From positions 1 through 10,444 of the forward strand of contig JANWHV010000129.1 in the NCBI GenBank assembly GCA_025450255.1: 10,444 nt of DNA. The letters are read 5' to 3'. A program made the position numbers and the translations under genes. The stretch comes from Chloroflexota bacterium. GTDB taxonomy: Bacteria > Chloroflexota > UBA5177 > JANWHV01. Positions 1 through 6,403 of the stretch are shown piece after piece; position 1 is the first letter of the stretch; every line of letters begins with the position of its first letter. The notes under the pieces are model-generated. The model saw only the letters and a program-made list of their open reading frames with translations, was not told the origin of the DNA and did no database searches.

Positions 1-1079
1 ACAGAATAACGGCGTCCGGACAACGCCTCGACGGCAGCGCCACGGCCGCGGCCACGGCGCCGGCGCTGGCCTGGGGATTCCCCGAAGGCTATACGGGAGC
101 CGCATTTCAGGAGTACTTGACGATACTCAATCCCTCCACAAGCCAGGCCACGGTCAAAGTGTCCCTCGCGCCCGAGTCGGTCACGGCCGGGGGCGCCGCG
201 ACGGTTCAGCTTATCGTGCCGGCCCAGAGCCGCGCCACGAGCAATATACGCGCTCTTAATCTGGGCAACGCCGCCAAGTCCGTTGGCTTGCTGATCTCCA
301 GCGACCAGCCAATCGTACCCGAGCGGGTCGAATACTTCGGCGCCGGCCAGGGCTCCGCGAAGTTCGGCTCCACGGTCAGCAGCGGATTTACCACCCCCGC
401 TTCCGAGCTACGCCTCGCCTATGGCAGCAACGGCCCTGGCGGCGACCAGAGCTTCATCACCATTCTGCACCCAGGGGTGCAGACCGCGCCGATCACCGTG
501 ACCGCGTCCCTTGCCGACGCGGCCGGGCACGCGCTTGGTCATGCCGAGACGGTGTCGCTCCAGGCTGGGACACGGAAGACGATCGCGGCCAGTGCGCTGC
601 TCGGCGGCGCACGATCTGGTCAATTCAGTGTTCTGCTGCAGGCCACGGGACCGATCGAAGCGGAAGAAGCCCAATATTACGGCGGCTCGCCGAACACCGG
701 CTCGCACGCGGGCGTGGCATTTCCCGCCTCGCCCGCCGGCATTTCCTCCGGTTATATCTCGGACCTCTCCACCGGCTTGGAGGACGGTACACCGCTGCAG
801 AGGACGCTGTATCTCTACAATCCTGGCGACGCGCCCGCGCGGATCGCGATAACCTATGTCGGCGTTACCGGGCAATCGACGAGCGCCGGTTACACGGTTC
901 CAGCCGGAGGCATCACCGCTGTCGACGTGGCGCGCGACACGCAGCCCGCCCTTTCGGCCGGCCCAATAGGCGCCACGCTATCCCTTGCGCCCGGCGGCAT
1001 GGGGACGTTCCTGGCCTGGTCCGTTGGCGCCACGGCTGGGAACAAGTCCGTCAGCGAAAGCGTGGCCGTGGGCAGTTAG
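1..1079 (+). CDS. Repetitive probable secreted/surface protein, C-terminal part (5' end outside window)
   Basis: The frame is open from the left edge (first full codon at position 3) to TAG at 1077-1079, so this is a 3' fragment. The TTG at 117 lies inside the motif EGYTGAAFQEYLTILNP and is not the true start. About three repeats of roughly 105-120 residues can be seen. Each opens with an aromatic-x-Y/I-L-T/Y-x-N/H-P core: FQEYLTILNP (near 108), QSFITILHP (near 447) and QRTLYLYNP (near 798). Each continues with alternating beta-type segments, and the first two close with a P-I-(V/E)-x-E-x-x-(Y)-Y-(F/Y)-G strand. The composition (Ala, Gly, Ser, Thr; no Cys) and the beta pattern suggest Ig-like extracellular modules. 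I associate such EGYTG...FQEYLT modules with large secreted proteins of Chloroflexota and Actinomycetota, some annotated as DUF5719; that is recalled, not searched. No membrane anchor or sorting signal follows the last repeat. Function is unknown. The gene is convergent with hisIE, 8 bp away. Confidence 0.8.
   Translation, partial: RITASGQRLDGSATAAATAPALAWGFPEGYTGAAFQEYLTILNPSTSQATVKVSLAPESVTAGGAATVQLIVPAQSRATSNIRALNLGNAAKSVGLLISSDQPIVPERVEYFGAGQGSAKFGSTVSSGFTTPASELRLAYGSNGPGGDQSFITILHPGVQTAPITVTASLADAAGHALGHAETVSLQAGTRKTIAASALLGGARSGQFSVLLQATGPIEAEEAQYYGGSPNTGSHAGVAFPASPAGISSGYISDLSTGLEDGTPLQRTLYLYNPGDAPARIAITYVGVTGQSTSAGYTVPAGGITAVDVARDTQPALSAGPIGATLSLAPGGMGTFLAWSVGATAGNKSVSESVAVGS
105..1040 (+). 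repeat. Three degenerate protein-level repeats in the N-truncated surface protein
   Basis: Units begin near 105, 444 and 795. Common features are the aromatic/Leu-rich N/H-P core at the start, a V-P-A-x-S/G or Q-A-G-T turn in the middle, and a closing strand. The first two units end in V-E-Y-F-G and A-Q-Y-Y-G; the third ends in L-A-W-S-V-G. The DNA has diverged, so the repeats are visible only in translation. Unit boundaries are approximate. Confidence 0.6.
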
Positions 1080-1087
1080 CCGGCGCG

Positions 1088-1750
1088 TTATTCCTTGTGA
1101 CGGCGTGGAGCACCTTCCCGCCGCCACAGCGCCTCGCCAACATCATCCAGCGTAAGGCCGCGCTCGCTCAACAACACGAGCGCGTGGTAGAAGAGGTCCG
1201 CGACTTCGCCGGCAATCTCCGGTGCGTTCCCGTTTTTCGCCGCGATAATCACCTCGGCCGCTTCCTCGCCAATTTTCCTGCCGATACGGTCCACGCCTTT
1301 GGTCAAGAGGTGGTTGGTATACGAGCCCTCCTCGGGATTCAGCCGGCGCTGTTCGATCGTCCTGAACAACGCGTCTAGCACGGCCCCACCGCTCGGCGTG
1401 GGCGTGGGCTGTGCATTTTCCACCGGCACCGGCTGCGTGAAGCATGAGGCGCTGCCTGTGTGACAGGTCGGCCCTTCCGGCAGCGCCTCTACCAGCACGG
1501 CGTCGGCATCGCAATCCAGGCGCAGTTCTACGACCCGAAGATAGTTGCCCGAGGTATCGCCCTTGTGCCAGAGATGGGATCGGCTCCTGCTCCAGAACCA
1601 CACGTCGCCGCTGGACATCGTCCTGGCCAGTGCCTCGGCGTTCATAAAGCCAAGCATCAGCACGTCGCCGTGCCGCGCGTCTCGCACGATGGCGGGTACG
1701 AGCCCTCGATCGTCGAACCGTACAGTCATCTCATGCGGTTGGTCCGTCAT
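1088..1750 (-). CDS. hisIE: Bifunctional phosphoribosyl-AMP cyclohydrolase / phosphoribosyl-ATP pyrophosphatase (HisIE)
   Basis: A cytoplasmic enzyme for steps 2 and 3 of histidine synthesis. The HisE half hydrolyses phosphoribosyl-ATP to phosphoribosyl-AMP, and the HisI half opens the adenine ring. The 220 residues fit a two-domain fusion. HisI (about 8-105) has the W-S-R-S-R...W-H-K-G-D-T-S-G-N segment (54-69), the metal-binding D-C-D-A-D (79-83) and the zinc cysteines C80, C96 and C103 in [13 protein letters not shown] Pro/Thr linker (about 106-120) leads to HisE (about 122-207), which has E-E-G-S-Y-T (140-145), the helix R-K-I-G-E-E-A-A-E (158-166) and E-V-A-D (182-185). The ATG at 1750 overlaps the hisF stop as ATGA, which fixes the start and implies coupled translation. 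It is the last gene of the operon. The HisI-HisE fusion is common in bacteria, so only the context is informative. Confidence 0.97.
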   Translation of the reverse strand: MTDQPHEMTVRFDDRGLVPAIVRDARHGDVLMLGFMNAEALARTMSSGDVWFWSRSRSHLWHKGDTSGNYLRVVELRLDCDADAVLVEALPEGPTCHTGSASCFTQPVPVENAQPTPTPSGGAVLDALFRTIEQRRLNPEEGSYTNHLLTKGVDRIGRKIGEEAAEVIIAAKNGNAPEIAGEVADLFYHALVLLSERGLTLDDVGEALWRREGAPRRHKE

Positions 1751-2526
1751 TGCTCCAGGTCTCGATTCTGCAACCGTACCGGAATGCCACGGTCGCGCAT
1801 CTCCTGTTTCACCTGGCCTATCGTCAGATCGCCATAGTGGAATATACTCGCCGCCAGGACCGCGTCTGCCTTTCCCGTCGTCAGTGCCTCGACCATGTGC
1901 GCCGCGTTGCCGGCGCCGCCGGAGGCAATCACCGGCACGGACACGGCATCGGAAACGGCGGCGGTCAGCGTAAGCTCAAATCCGCTCCTTGTCCCGTCCG
2001 CGTCCATGGAGGTCAGCAGGATCTCGCCCGCGCCGCGTCGCACTGCCTCGCGCGCCCAGTCCACGGCATCACGTCCGGTCGGCCGGCGGCCGCCGTGCGA
2101 GAACACCTCGTATCCGCCGTCACCCCGGCGCCGCGCGTCAATCGCCACGACGATGCACTGATTACCAAACGCAAACGCGCCGCGGTCGATTAAGTCGGGA
2201 TCGGCCAGAGCCGCGCTGTTGATTGAAATCTTGTCCGCTCCCGCCCGCAGCAACGCGCGCATGTCACCTATGGAGCGGATGCCGCCGCCCACGGTGAGCG
2301 GAATGAACAACGTATCCGCCGTCCGCGCCACGACGTCGATCATGGTGTCGCGGTTGTCGCTCGACGCCGTGATATCGAGAAAGGTCAATTCATCGGCGCC
2401 TTGTTCGTCATAGAGCGCCGCGAGCTCCACCGGGTCACCGGCATCGCGCAGCGCGACGAAGTTCGTGCCTTTTACGACGCGCCCCGCCGTGACATCCAGG
2501 CAGGGGATTATTCTTCGTGTCAGCAT
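1747..2526 (-). CDS. hisF: Imidazole glycerol phosphate synthase cyclase subunit (HisF)
   Basis: HisF is the TIM-barrel partner of HisH. It uses ammonia from HisH to convert PRFAR into imidazole-glycerol phosphate and AICAR. I chose ATG at 2526 (259 aa) over an in-frame TTG at 2547, because homologues begin M-L-x-x-R-I-I-P-C-L-D. With this start the two catalytic aspartates fall at D11 (I-I-P-C-L-D-V) and D130 (V-A-I-D-A-R), the positions numbered in the Thermotoga enzyme. Other signatures are V-K-G-T-N-F (18-23), the phosphate-binding T-V-G-G-G-I-R (78-84), G-A-D-K-I-S-I-N (96-103), S-M-D-x-D-G-T and the second phosphate loop A-S-G-G-A-G. The start codon lies 7 bp inside the end of hisA, and the stop overlaps hisIE as ATGA. 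Nothing about the gene is unusual. Confidence 0.97.
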   Translation of the reverse strand: MLTRRIIPCLDVTAGRVVKGTNFVALRDAGDPVELAALYDEQGADELTFLDITASSDNRDTMIDVVARTADTLFIPLTVGGGIRSIGDMRALLRAGADKISINSAALADPDLIDRGAFAFGNQCIVVAIDARRRGDGGYEVFSHGGRRPTGRDAVDWAREAVRRGAGEILLTSMDADGTRSGFELTLTAAVSDAVSVPVIASGGAGNAAHMVEALTTGKADAVLAASIFHYGDLTIGQVKQEMRDRGIPVRLQNRDLEQ

Positions 2527-3248
2527 GGCTGTGACGACCCGACCCAATTCGCCAGTACACTGAGCGGCAGCGCGCCCGTATACAACGCCCGGCCGACAAT
2601 GGCCGCCTCAGCGCCCGTGGCCGCGATCGCGTGCAAGTGGTCTTCATGCGCCACGCCGCCCGAAGCGACGACCGGCACGCCGGATCCCTCGATCATGGCC
2701 GTAAGTCCGGCGATGTTTGGACCGCTCAGCATGCCGTCGGTGGCGATATCGGTATAGATAATTCGTTTCGCGCCCAGTCGCACTCCCGTCCTCGCCAGGT
2801 CCAGCGCACTGGTCTTCGTGGTTTCCAGCCAGCCTCGCGTCGCGGCCATGCCATCGCGCGCGTCGATACCCAATACGATGCGGTCGCCAAATGCCGCGCA
2901 GGCGCGTTCCAGCAGATCCTGGTTTTCGATGGCGGCGGTGCCCAGCACCACGCGCGCGGCGCCGTTTGTCAGCGCGCGCTGAACCGTATCGAAGTCCCTG
3001 AGCCCGCCCCCGAATTCAATGCGCAGCGGCGTGCCGGCGGCTAGGTTCCGCAGTACCTCGATATGCCTGGGAGCGCCGTTTCGCGCCCCGTCAAGGTCCA
3101 CCACGTGGAGCCACGTCGCGCCATGCTCGGCGAAACGCGTCGCGACTTCGATCGGATCCGCGGCGACGGTGGTATTGCGCGCGAAGTCGCCCTGTTCCAG
3201 GCGGACGCACGTTCCGTTCCGCAGGTCGATGGCCGGGATCAGGAGCAT
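2520..3248 (-). CDS. hisA: ProFAR isomerase (HisA)
   Basis: HisA is the 242-aa phosphoribosylformimino-AICAR-phosphate isomerase, a beta/alpha barrel related to HisF. It catalyses the Amadori rearrangement of ProFAR to PRFAR, the HisHF substrate. The first catalytic aspartate is D8 in L-I-P-A-I-D-L, which matches the usual family numbering and supports the ATG at 3248. The second is D129 in L-G-I-D-A-R-D-G. The phosphate loops are F-G-G-G-L-R (79-84) and A-S-G-G-V (195-199), and the [15 protein letters not shown] stretch (164-178) is characteristic of HisA. I see no sign of the bifunctional PriA form of Actinomycetota, although motif reading alone cannot exclude it. The gene overlaps the end of hisH by 10 bp and the start of hisF by 7 bp. 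Confidence 0.95.
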   Translation of the reverse strand: MLLIPAIDLRNGTCVRLEQGDFARNTTVAADPIEVATRFAEHGATWLHVVDLDGARNGAPRHIEVLRNLAAGTPLRIEFGGGLRDFDTVQRALTNGAARVVLGTAAIENQDLLERACAAFGDRIVLGIDARDGMAATRGWLETTKTSALDLARTGVRLGAKRIIYTDIATDGMLSGPNIAGLTAMIEGSGVPVVASGGVAHEDHLHAIAATGAEAAIVGRALYTGALPLSVLANWVGSSQPC

Positions 3249-3874
3249 ATGCCGGCCATGCGCATGAAGTTGGCGTAGATTCGCAAGCCGTCTCTGCCGC
3301 TTTTTTCAGGGTGGAACTGCGTGGCTACGACGTTGTCGCGTGCTACGACGGAGCAGAACGGCACGCCGTAGCAGGTTGTCGCCACGGTGATCTCTTCTGG
3401 CGCTTCGGCGAAGTACGAGTGTACGAAATAGAAGAAACTGTCGGCCGGAATGCCGTTCGCCAGGGCGGTATCGCCATGCCAGGAGACGGTATTCCAGCCC
3501 ATGTGCGGGATCTTTGGTCCGGCTGGGAAGCGGCGCGCGCGCCCCGGCAGAATCCCCAGGCAGGGCGTTCCCGCTTCGCCGCCTTCATCACTATGGTCGA
3601 GGAAAAGCTGCTGCCCGAGGCACACGCCGAACAGCGGCACGCCGCGCTCCGCCACCGCTCGCAGCGCATCGTCCAGTCCAAGCACGGACAGTCGTTCCAT
3701 CGCCTGACGCGCGGAGCCCACGCCTGGCAGAATCACGGCGCGAGCCCGTGCCACGACCGATGGATCGGAGGTGACCGTGGGCACCGCCCCGGCATGCTCG
3801 ATCGCGCGCACTACGCTGCGCAGGTTCCCCGCGTCATAGTCGACGACCGCGAGCAACGACGCGCCGCCGTTCAC
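3239..3874 (-). CDS. hisH: Imidazole glycerol phosphate synthase glutaminase subunit (HisH)
   Basis: HisH is a class I glutamine amidotransferase that releases ammonia from glutamine and channels it into HisF. The 211-aa product has the full triad: C85 in the nucleophile elbow G-V-C-L-G-Q-Q, and H188 and E190 in Q-F-H-P-E-K-S. The N-terminal V-D-Y-D-A-G-N-L-R-S, the oxyanion region P-G-V-G-S-A (50-55) and P-H-M-G-W-N (123-128) are typical of HisH rather than other glutaminases. The start is GTG at 3874, which overlaps the hisS stop as GTGA. The next plausible start is well inside the conserved domain, so the coupled GTG is preferred. The gene overlaps hisA by 10 bp at its 3' end. Confidence 0.96.
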   Translation of the reverse strand: MNGGASLLAVVDYDAGNLRSVVRAIEHAGAVPTVTSDPSVVARARAVILPGVGSARQAMERLSVLGLDDALRAVAERGVPLFGVCLGQQLFLDHSDEGGEAGTPCLGILPGRARRFPAGPKIPHMGWNTVSWHGDTALANGIPADSFFYFVHSYFAEAPEEITVATTCYGVPFCSVVARDNVVATQFHPEKSGRDGLRIYANFMRMAGICS

Positions 3875-5154
3875 TTGAGGCGGCCGAGCAAGTAGCCGGC
3901 GAGCTCAGCGTCCGGGATCATGGATTCCTCATGCTCTATGAGGTCCTTCACCTGCACCATGCCGGAGGCGAGCTCGTCGTCACCCAGGATCAACGCAAAG
4001 CGGGCGCCGGTATCGTTCGCGGCGCGCATCTGCGATTTCAGGCTCCGTCCCGGCGTGCCGGAGCCGGTGGCGATCCCGGCCTCGCGTAGACGCTGGGCAA
4101 CGGGCAGCGCCGCCTGTTGGCCTGCCGGGCCGGCGCCCGCCACATACGCTTGTAGTGTGTACGGGCCGGGTAGAGACGCGCCCTCGTCCTGGAGCGCCGA
4201 AATAATGCGCTCGATCCCGGTAGCAAAACCGATGCCCGGCGTCGGGCGGCCGCCGATAAGCTCGGCCAGCAGATCGTAGCGCCCGCCGCCGCCGACCGTG
4301 CTCTGGCTGCCCTGCACGGCAGGCCAGAACTCGAACACCGTCTTGGTGTAGTAGTCGAAGCCGCGGACCAAACTGTAGTTGAGGATGTACTCTTGACCGA
4401 TAGCCTCCAGCGCGGCGAGCAGTCCCTGCCAATGTTCGCTACATTCCTGGCAGAGGTAGTCGATCGTATGGGGCGCGGCGGCCGCCAACTCCTGGCACCG
4501 CCGCTTTTTGCAGTCAAGCAGCCGCATGGGGTTACGGTCCAGCCGCACCTGACACTCCTGGCAAAGCTCCGCCCGCAGCGGCTCATAGTATTCGCGCAGC
4601 CGCGCCACGTATGCCGGCCGGCAGTTTTGATCGCCGATGCTGTTTACTTGCAGCGATAGCGTCTTCAAGCCCAGGGATCGGTAAAGCTGAGCGGCGAGGG
4701 CGATCAGCTCGGCGTCTACGCGTGGATCCATCTCGCCCAGCGCCTCGCAGCCAAATTGGTGGTGCTGCCGATACCTGCCCTTTTGCGGGGCTTCGTGTCG
4801 AAACGTCGGCTCGGCGAGGTAATACATTTTCACGGGCTGGGGGAGCGTGAACATGCCGTGTTGGAGATAGGCGCGGACGACGGGCGCCGTGCCCTCGGGC
4901 TTCATGGTAATCGACGACTTGTCGCGGTCGTCGAAGGTATACATTTCCTTCTGCACGATGTCCGTGACCTCGCCCACCCCGCGCGCGAACAGGCCGGTCG
5001 CCTCGCGGATCGGCGTGCTTATCCGGCGATACCCGTACAGGCCGGCAGTGCGGCGAGCCGTGTCGAGGACGAAGTCCCAGTACGGCCACGCCTCGGGCAA
5101 AATATCGCGCATCCCTTTAAGGGATTGGAATGACACCGTCTGAACCCTTTGCAT
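3871..5154 (-). CDS. hisS: Histidyl-tRNA synthetase (HisS)
   Basis: A class II aminoacyl-tRNA synthetase that charges tRNA(His). With ATG at 5154 it has 427 aa, a normal length. Motif 2 is T-F-R-H-E-A-P-Q-K-G-R-Y-R-Q (117-130), leading into H-H-Q-F-G-C-E-A-L-G. The histidine-specific motifs are L-V-R-G-F-D-Y-Y-T (262-270) and G-G-G-G-R-Y-D-L-L (288-296). Motif 3 is G-I-G-F-A-T-G-I-E-R-I (307-317). An anticodon-binding domain follows (about 331-427), so this is a true synthetase and not the shortened regulator HisZ. Six cysteines (198, 201, 215, 220, 235, 238) lie in the insertion domain. The frame also has GTG at 5202, but that would place coding sequence across the leader hairpin. A GTG at 5136, with AAAGGG upstream, is another possible start. 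hisS leads the his genes and overlaps hisH by GTGA. Confidence 0.96.
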   Translation of the reverse strand: MQRVQTVSFQSLKGMRDILPEAWPYWDFVLDTARRTAGLYGYRRISTPIREATGLFARGVGEVTDIVQKEMYTFDDRDKSSITMKPEGTAPVVRAYLQHGMFTLPQPVKMYYLAEPTFRHEAPQKGRYRQHHQFGCEALGEMDPRVDAELIALAAQLYRSLGLKTLSLQVNSIGDQNCRPAYVARLREYYEPLRAELCQECQVRLDRNPMRLLDCKKRRCQELAAAAPHTIDYLCQECSEHWQGLLAALEAIGQEYILNYSLVRGFDYYTKTVFEFWPAVQGSQSTVGGGGRYDLLAELIGGRPTPGIGFATGIERIISALQDEGASLPGPYTLQAYVAGAGPAGQQAALPVAQRLREAGIATGSGTPGRSLKSQMRAANDTGARFALILGDDELASGMVQVKDLIEHEESMIPDAELAGYLLGRLK

Positions 5155-5311
5155 CTGGAAAATAGTAGAAACGCGGCTGCATCCCGCGCGCCGCGGTATC
5201 ACCGGGGGCCGGACGCCTTCTCAGTGTAGCTGATTAAAAGGGTACCACGGCTCCGGGGGGATCCGGGCGGCTGTGACGGAGGTCCCACACCTCCGACGCG
5301 CTTGTCGCCCT
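5155..5311 (-). promoter_or_regulatory. Candidate structured leader of hisS (T-box-like, unproven)
   Basis: This is the 157-bp gap between the yggT stop and hisS. Read on the minus strand, it starts with an outer stem GGGCG/CGCCC (5310-5306 with 5269-5265) enclosing a perfect inner stem GGAGGT/ACCTCC with a 5-nt loop (5294-5278). The 3' side of the internal loop contains CAC (5275-5273), a His codon, followed by A. About 75 nt further on is GGTGATACCGCGG (5203-5191), one base from the T-box core GGTGGTACCGCGG. It runs straight into a terminator-like hairpin. Two exact TGGNACC words also occur (5287-5281 and 5247-5241). The order fits a T-box riboswitch sensing uncharged tRNA(His). However, the antiterminator helices do not fold cleanly, the stem I T-loops are absent, and the best-placed motif has a mismatch in the tRNA-pairing bases. 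A promoter for hisS could also lie here. Confidence 0.3.
5159..5195 (-). terminator. Terminator-like hairpin abutting the hisS start (possible attenuator)
   Basis: On the minus strand CGCGGC (5195-5190) pairs with GCCGCG (5177-5172) around a 12-nt loop. TTTCTACTATTTT (5171-5159) follows, and the hisS ATG begins 4 nt later. The stem is short but all G-C, and the T tract is interrupted. A competing hairpin CCGCG/CGCGG uses the same 5' arm, so two exclusive folds are possible. Placed here it would stop transcription into hisS, unless it only ends yggS-yggT transcripts. Confidence 0.4.
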
Positions 5312-5584
5312 CTAGTGAATTTGGTTGATGATCACGCTAAACACTGCCTGGATCAGCAGAATGGCGATCAATGGCGTGATGTCGATCATCCCAATCGGCG
5401 GAATCACTCGGCGCAGCGGCGCCAGAATCGGCTCCGTTATATCGTCCAGCAGGCGAACTACCGGCATCGTACCGGAGGCGTTGGTCACGGCGAACCAACT
5501 CATGCATACCCGAATGAGGATCGCTCCCCACAGCAGCAGATCCACGCCGCCCAGGAAATCACGCAGCACCATTGCCGTGTTCAT
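5312..5584 (-). CDS. YggT family small integral membrane protein
   Basis: A 90-residue protein with two hydrophobic segments (about 14-33 and 68-88). They flank a polar loop containing the family signature T-E-P-I-L-A-P-L-R-R-V-I-P-P-I-G-x-I-D-I-T-P (about 50-70). YggT/YlmG proteins sit in the cytoplasmic membrane. They are often encoded beside yggS and, in Gram-positive bacteria, near sepF and cell-division genes; plastid homologues affect nucleoid and division-related processes. The biochemical role is unsettled. The ATG at 5584 overlaps the yggS stop as ATGA, so the two are almost certainly co-translated. No sepF, ftsZ or proC is seen in the window. The 157-bp gap to hisS suggests a transcriptional break or a regulated read-through. 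Confidence 0.9.
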   Translation of the reverse strand: MNTAMVLRDFLGGVDLLLWGAILIRVCMSWFAVTNASGTMPVVRLLDDITEPILAPLRRVIPPIGMIDITPLIAILLIQAVFSVIINQIH

Positions 5585-6306
5585 AGGGTTACGCTCTCTC
5601 TCGCGATATCGCGCTCGCCAAATATTGCTCTGCCAATACGCACATGCGTGGCTCCTTCCGCGACGGCAATCTCAAAATCGTCGGTCATTCCCATCGACAG
5701 CGCGTTCCAGCTTTCGGGATCGAAAACGCCTGACGCGCGATCGTGAAGCAGGCGAAGATGCGCGAAGATATCGCGCAGCGTTTCCGATGGCGCGGATTCG
5801 GGTGCGATCGTCATCAGCCCACGCCAACGCAAGCCGGGCAGCACCGCCATGCGGGACGCCGAATCCATGAAGACCGGTGGCGCGAACCCCGCTTTGCTGG
5901 CTTCTCCACTGACGTTAATCTGCGCGAATACCTCAATGATCCGCCCCAATCGCGCCGCCGCCTGGCTAACGTGAGTTGCCAACTCGACACTGTCAATGCC
6001 ATGGATCGCGCCGGCGAGCGCAACCGCCTTAGCGACCTTGTTCCGCTGCAATCGGCCGATCAGGTGCCAGCGCGTTCGCGGTATGTCGCTCAGCGCCGCC
6101 GCCTTCGATGCCAGCTCCTGTACGCGGTTCTCTCCCAGGTCGACCACGCCGGCAGCCACCGCCTCGCGTGCTGCTTCAGCATCCACCATCTTGGTGACCG
6201 CGATCAAGCTGACCGCGCTGCCAGGGCGCCCGGACAAGCGCGCCGCCCTGTCGATCCGCTCGCGTAGGGTTGCGACCCGCCCTGAAATACTCGCGATGTC
6301 CAGCAT
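5581..6306 (-). CDS. yggS: Pyridoxal phosphate homeostasis protein (YggS/PLPBP family)
   Basis: A cytoplasmic PLP-binding protein with an alanine-racemase-like barrel and no known enzymatic activity; the family buffers vitamin B6 and affects amino-acid pools. With ATG at 6306 it has 241 aa. The PLP lysine is K39 in L-I-A-V-T-K. Further signatures are L-G-E-N-R-V-Q-E (57-64), W-H-L-I-G-R-L-Q-R-N-K (80-90), I-N-V-S-G-E-A-S-K-A-G (130-140) and L-S-M-G-M-T-D-D-F-E-I-A-V-x-E-G (204-219). The phosphate-binding R-I-G-R-A-I-F-G (223-230) follows. The frame stays open upstream to 6558, but that extension is low-complexity, runs through the divergent promoter and into the acylase gene, and is rejected. 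A GGAG lies 11 nt before the chosen ATG, with a GGA closer in. yggT follows with an ATGA overlap. Confidence 0.95.
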   Translation of the reverse strand: MLDIASISGRVATLRERIDRAARLSGRPGSAVSLIAVTKMVDAEAAREAVAAGVVDLGENRVQELASKAAALSDIPRTRWHLIGRLQRNKVAKAVALAGAIHGIDSVELATHVSQAAARLGRIIEVFAQINVSGEASKAGFAPPVFMDSASRMAVLPGLRWRGLMTIAPESAPSETLRDIFAHLRLLHDRASGVFDPESWNALSMGMTDDFEIAVAEGATHVRIGRAIFGERDIARESVTL

Positions 6307-6336
6307 TGTTTCCACGGCTCCAGTGTACCACGGGCG

Positions 6337-6342
6337 CTTATA
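6337..6342 (-). promoter_or_regulatory. Candidate -10 element for yggS
   Basis: TATAAG on the minus strand, about 30 nt before the yggS ATG, is a good match to a housekeeping -10. The region 16-18 nt upstream (TTTCCC-like) is a poor -35. A second -10-like word, TACACT, lies at 6327-6322 but has no -35. This is inferred from sequence only. Confidence 0.3.
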
Positions 6343-6351
6343 CGCCCCGCG

Positions 6352-6381
6352 TTGACTGTCGGGAAACGCTGCCGCTATGGT
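6352..6381 (+). promoter_or_regulatory. Candidate sigma70-type promoter for the acylase gene
   Basis: TTGACT (6352-6357) is followed after 18 bp by TATGGT (6376-6381). The -35 matches the consensus at five of six positions and the -10 at four of six. Initiation would fall near 6388, giving a very short leader that still includes the strong ribosome site at 6391-6397. The upstream in-frame ATG at 6377 lies inside this -10, which argues against it as the start. Confidence 0.4.
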
Positions 6382-6390
6382 GAAGCCAGA

Positions 6391-6397
6391 GGGGAGG
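6391..6397 (+). promoter_or_regulatory. Strong ribosome binding site deciding the acylase start
   Basis: GGGGAGG lies 6 nt before the ATG at 6404. It is the best Shine-Dalgarno match that I noticed in front of any gene here, and it fixes the start at 6404 instead of 6377. Confidence 0.75.
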
Positions 6398-6403
6398 ATC
6401 CTC

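Noticed and set aside
408..875. 155-aa minus-strand open frame within the surface-protein gene
   Set aside because: It is Arg/Gly-rich and antisense to the repeat protein, whose repeats establish the real frame. No ribosome site or family motif was seen.
3311..3895. Long 194-aa plus-strand open frame opposite hisH
   Set aside because: It lies entirely antisense to a gene with a full catalytic triad. Its composition (His, Arg, Gly, Ala) is typical of a GC-rich shadow frame, and it has no recognisable motif.
3871..5154. HisZ (ATP phosphoribosyltransferase regulatory subunit) instead of HisS
   Set aside because: The neighbouring his genes raise this option. However, the protein keeps the tRNA synthetase motifs, the histidine-specific arginine segment and a full anticodon-binding domain, and has normal HisS length.
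5222..5228. TACACT as the hisS -10 promoter element
   Set aside because: No acceptable -35 lies 16-18 bp upstream, so the word alone is not enough.
5245..6327. Words shared between the hisS and yggS leaders (CCACGGCTCC and CAGTGTA on the plus strand)
   Set aside because: They occur in different order and spacing in the two places (5245-5254 and 5222-5228; 6312-6321 and 6321-6327), so a shared operator is not supported. Short words of this kind recur by chance in GC-rich DNA.
6377..6403. Earlier ATG (6377) for the acylase
   Set aside because: It lies inside the proposed -10, has no ribosome site, and the strong GGGGAGG is spaced correctly for the ATG at 6404.
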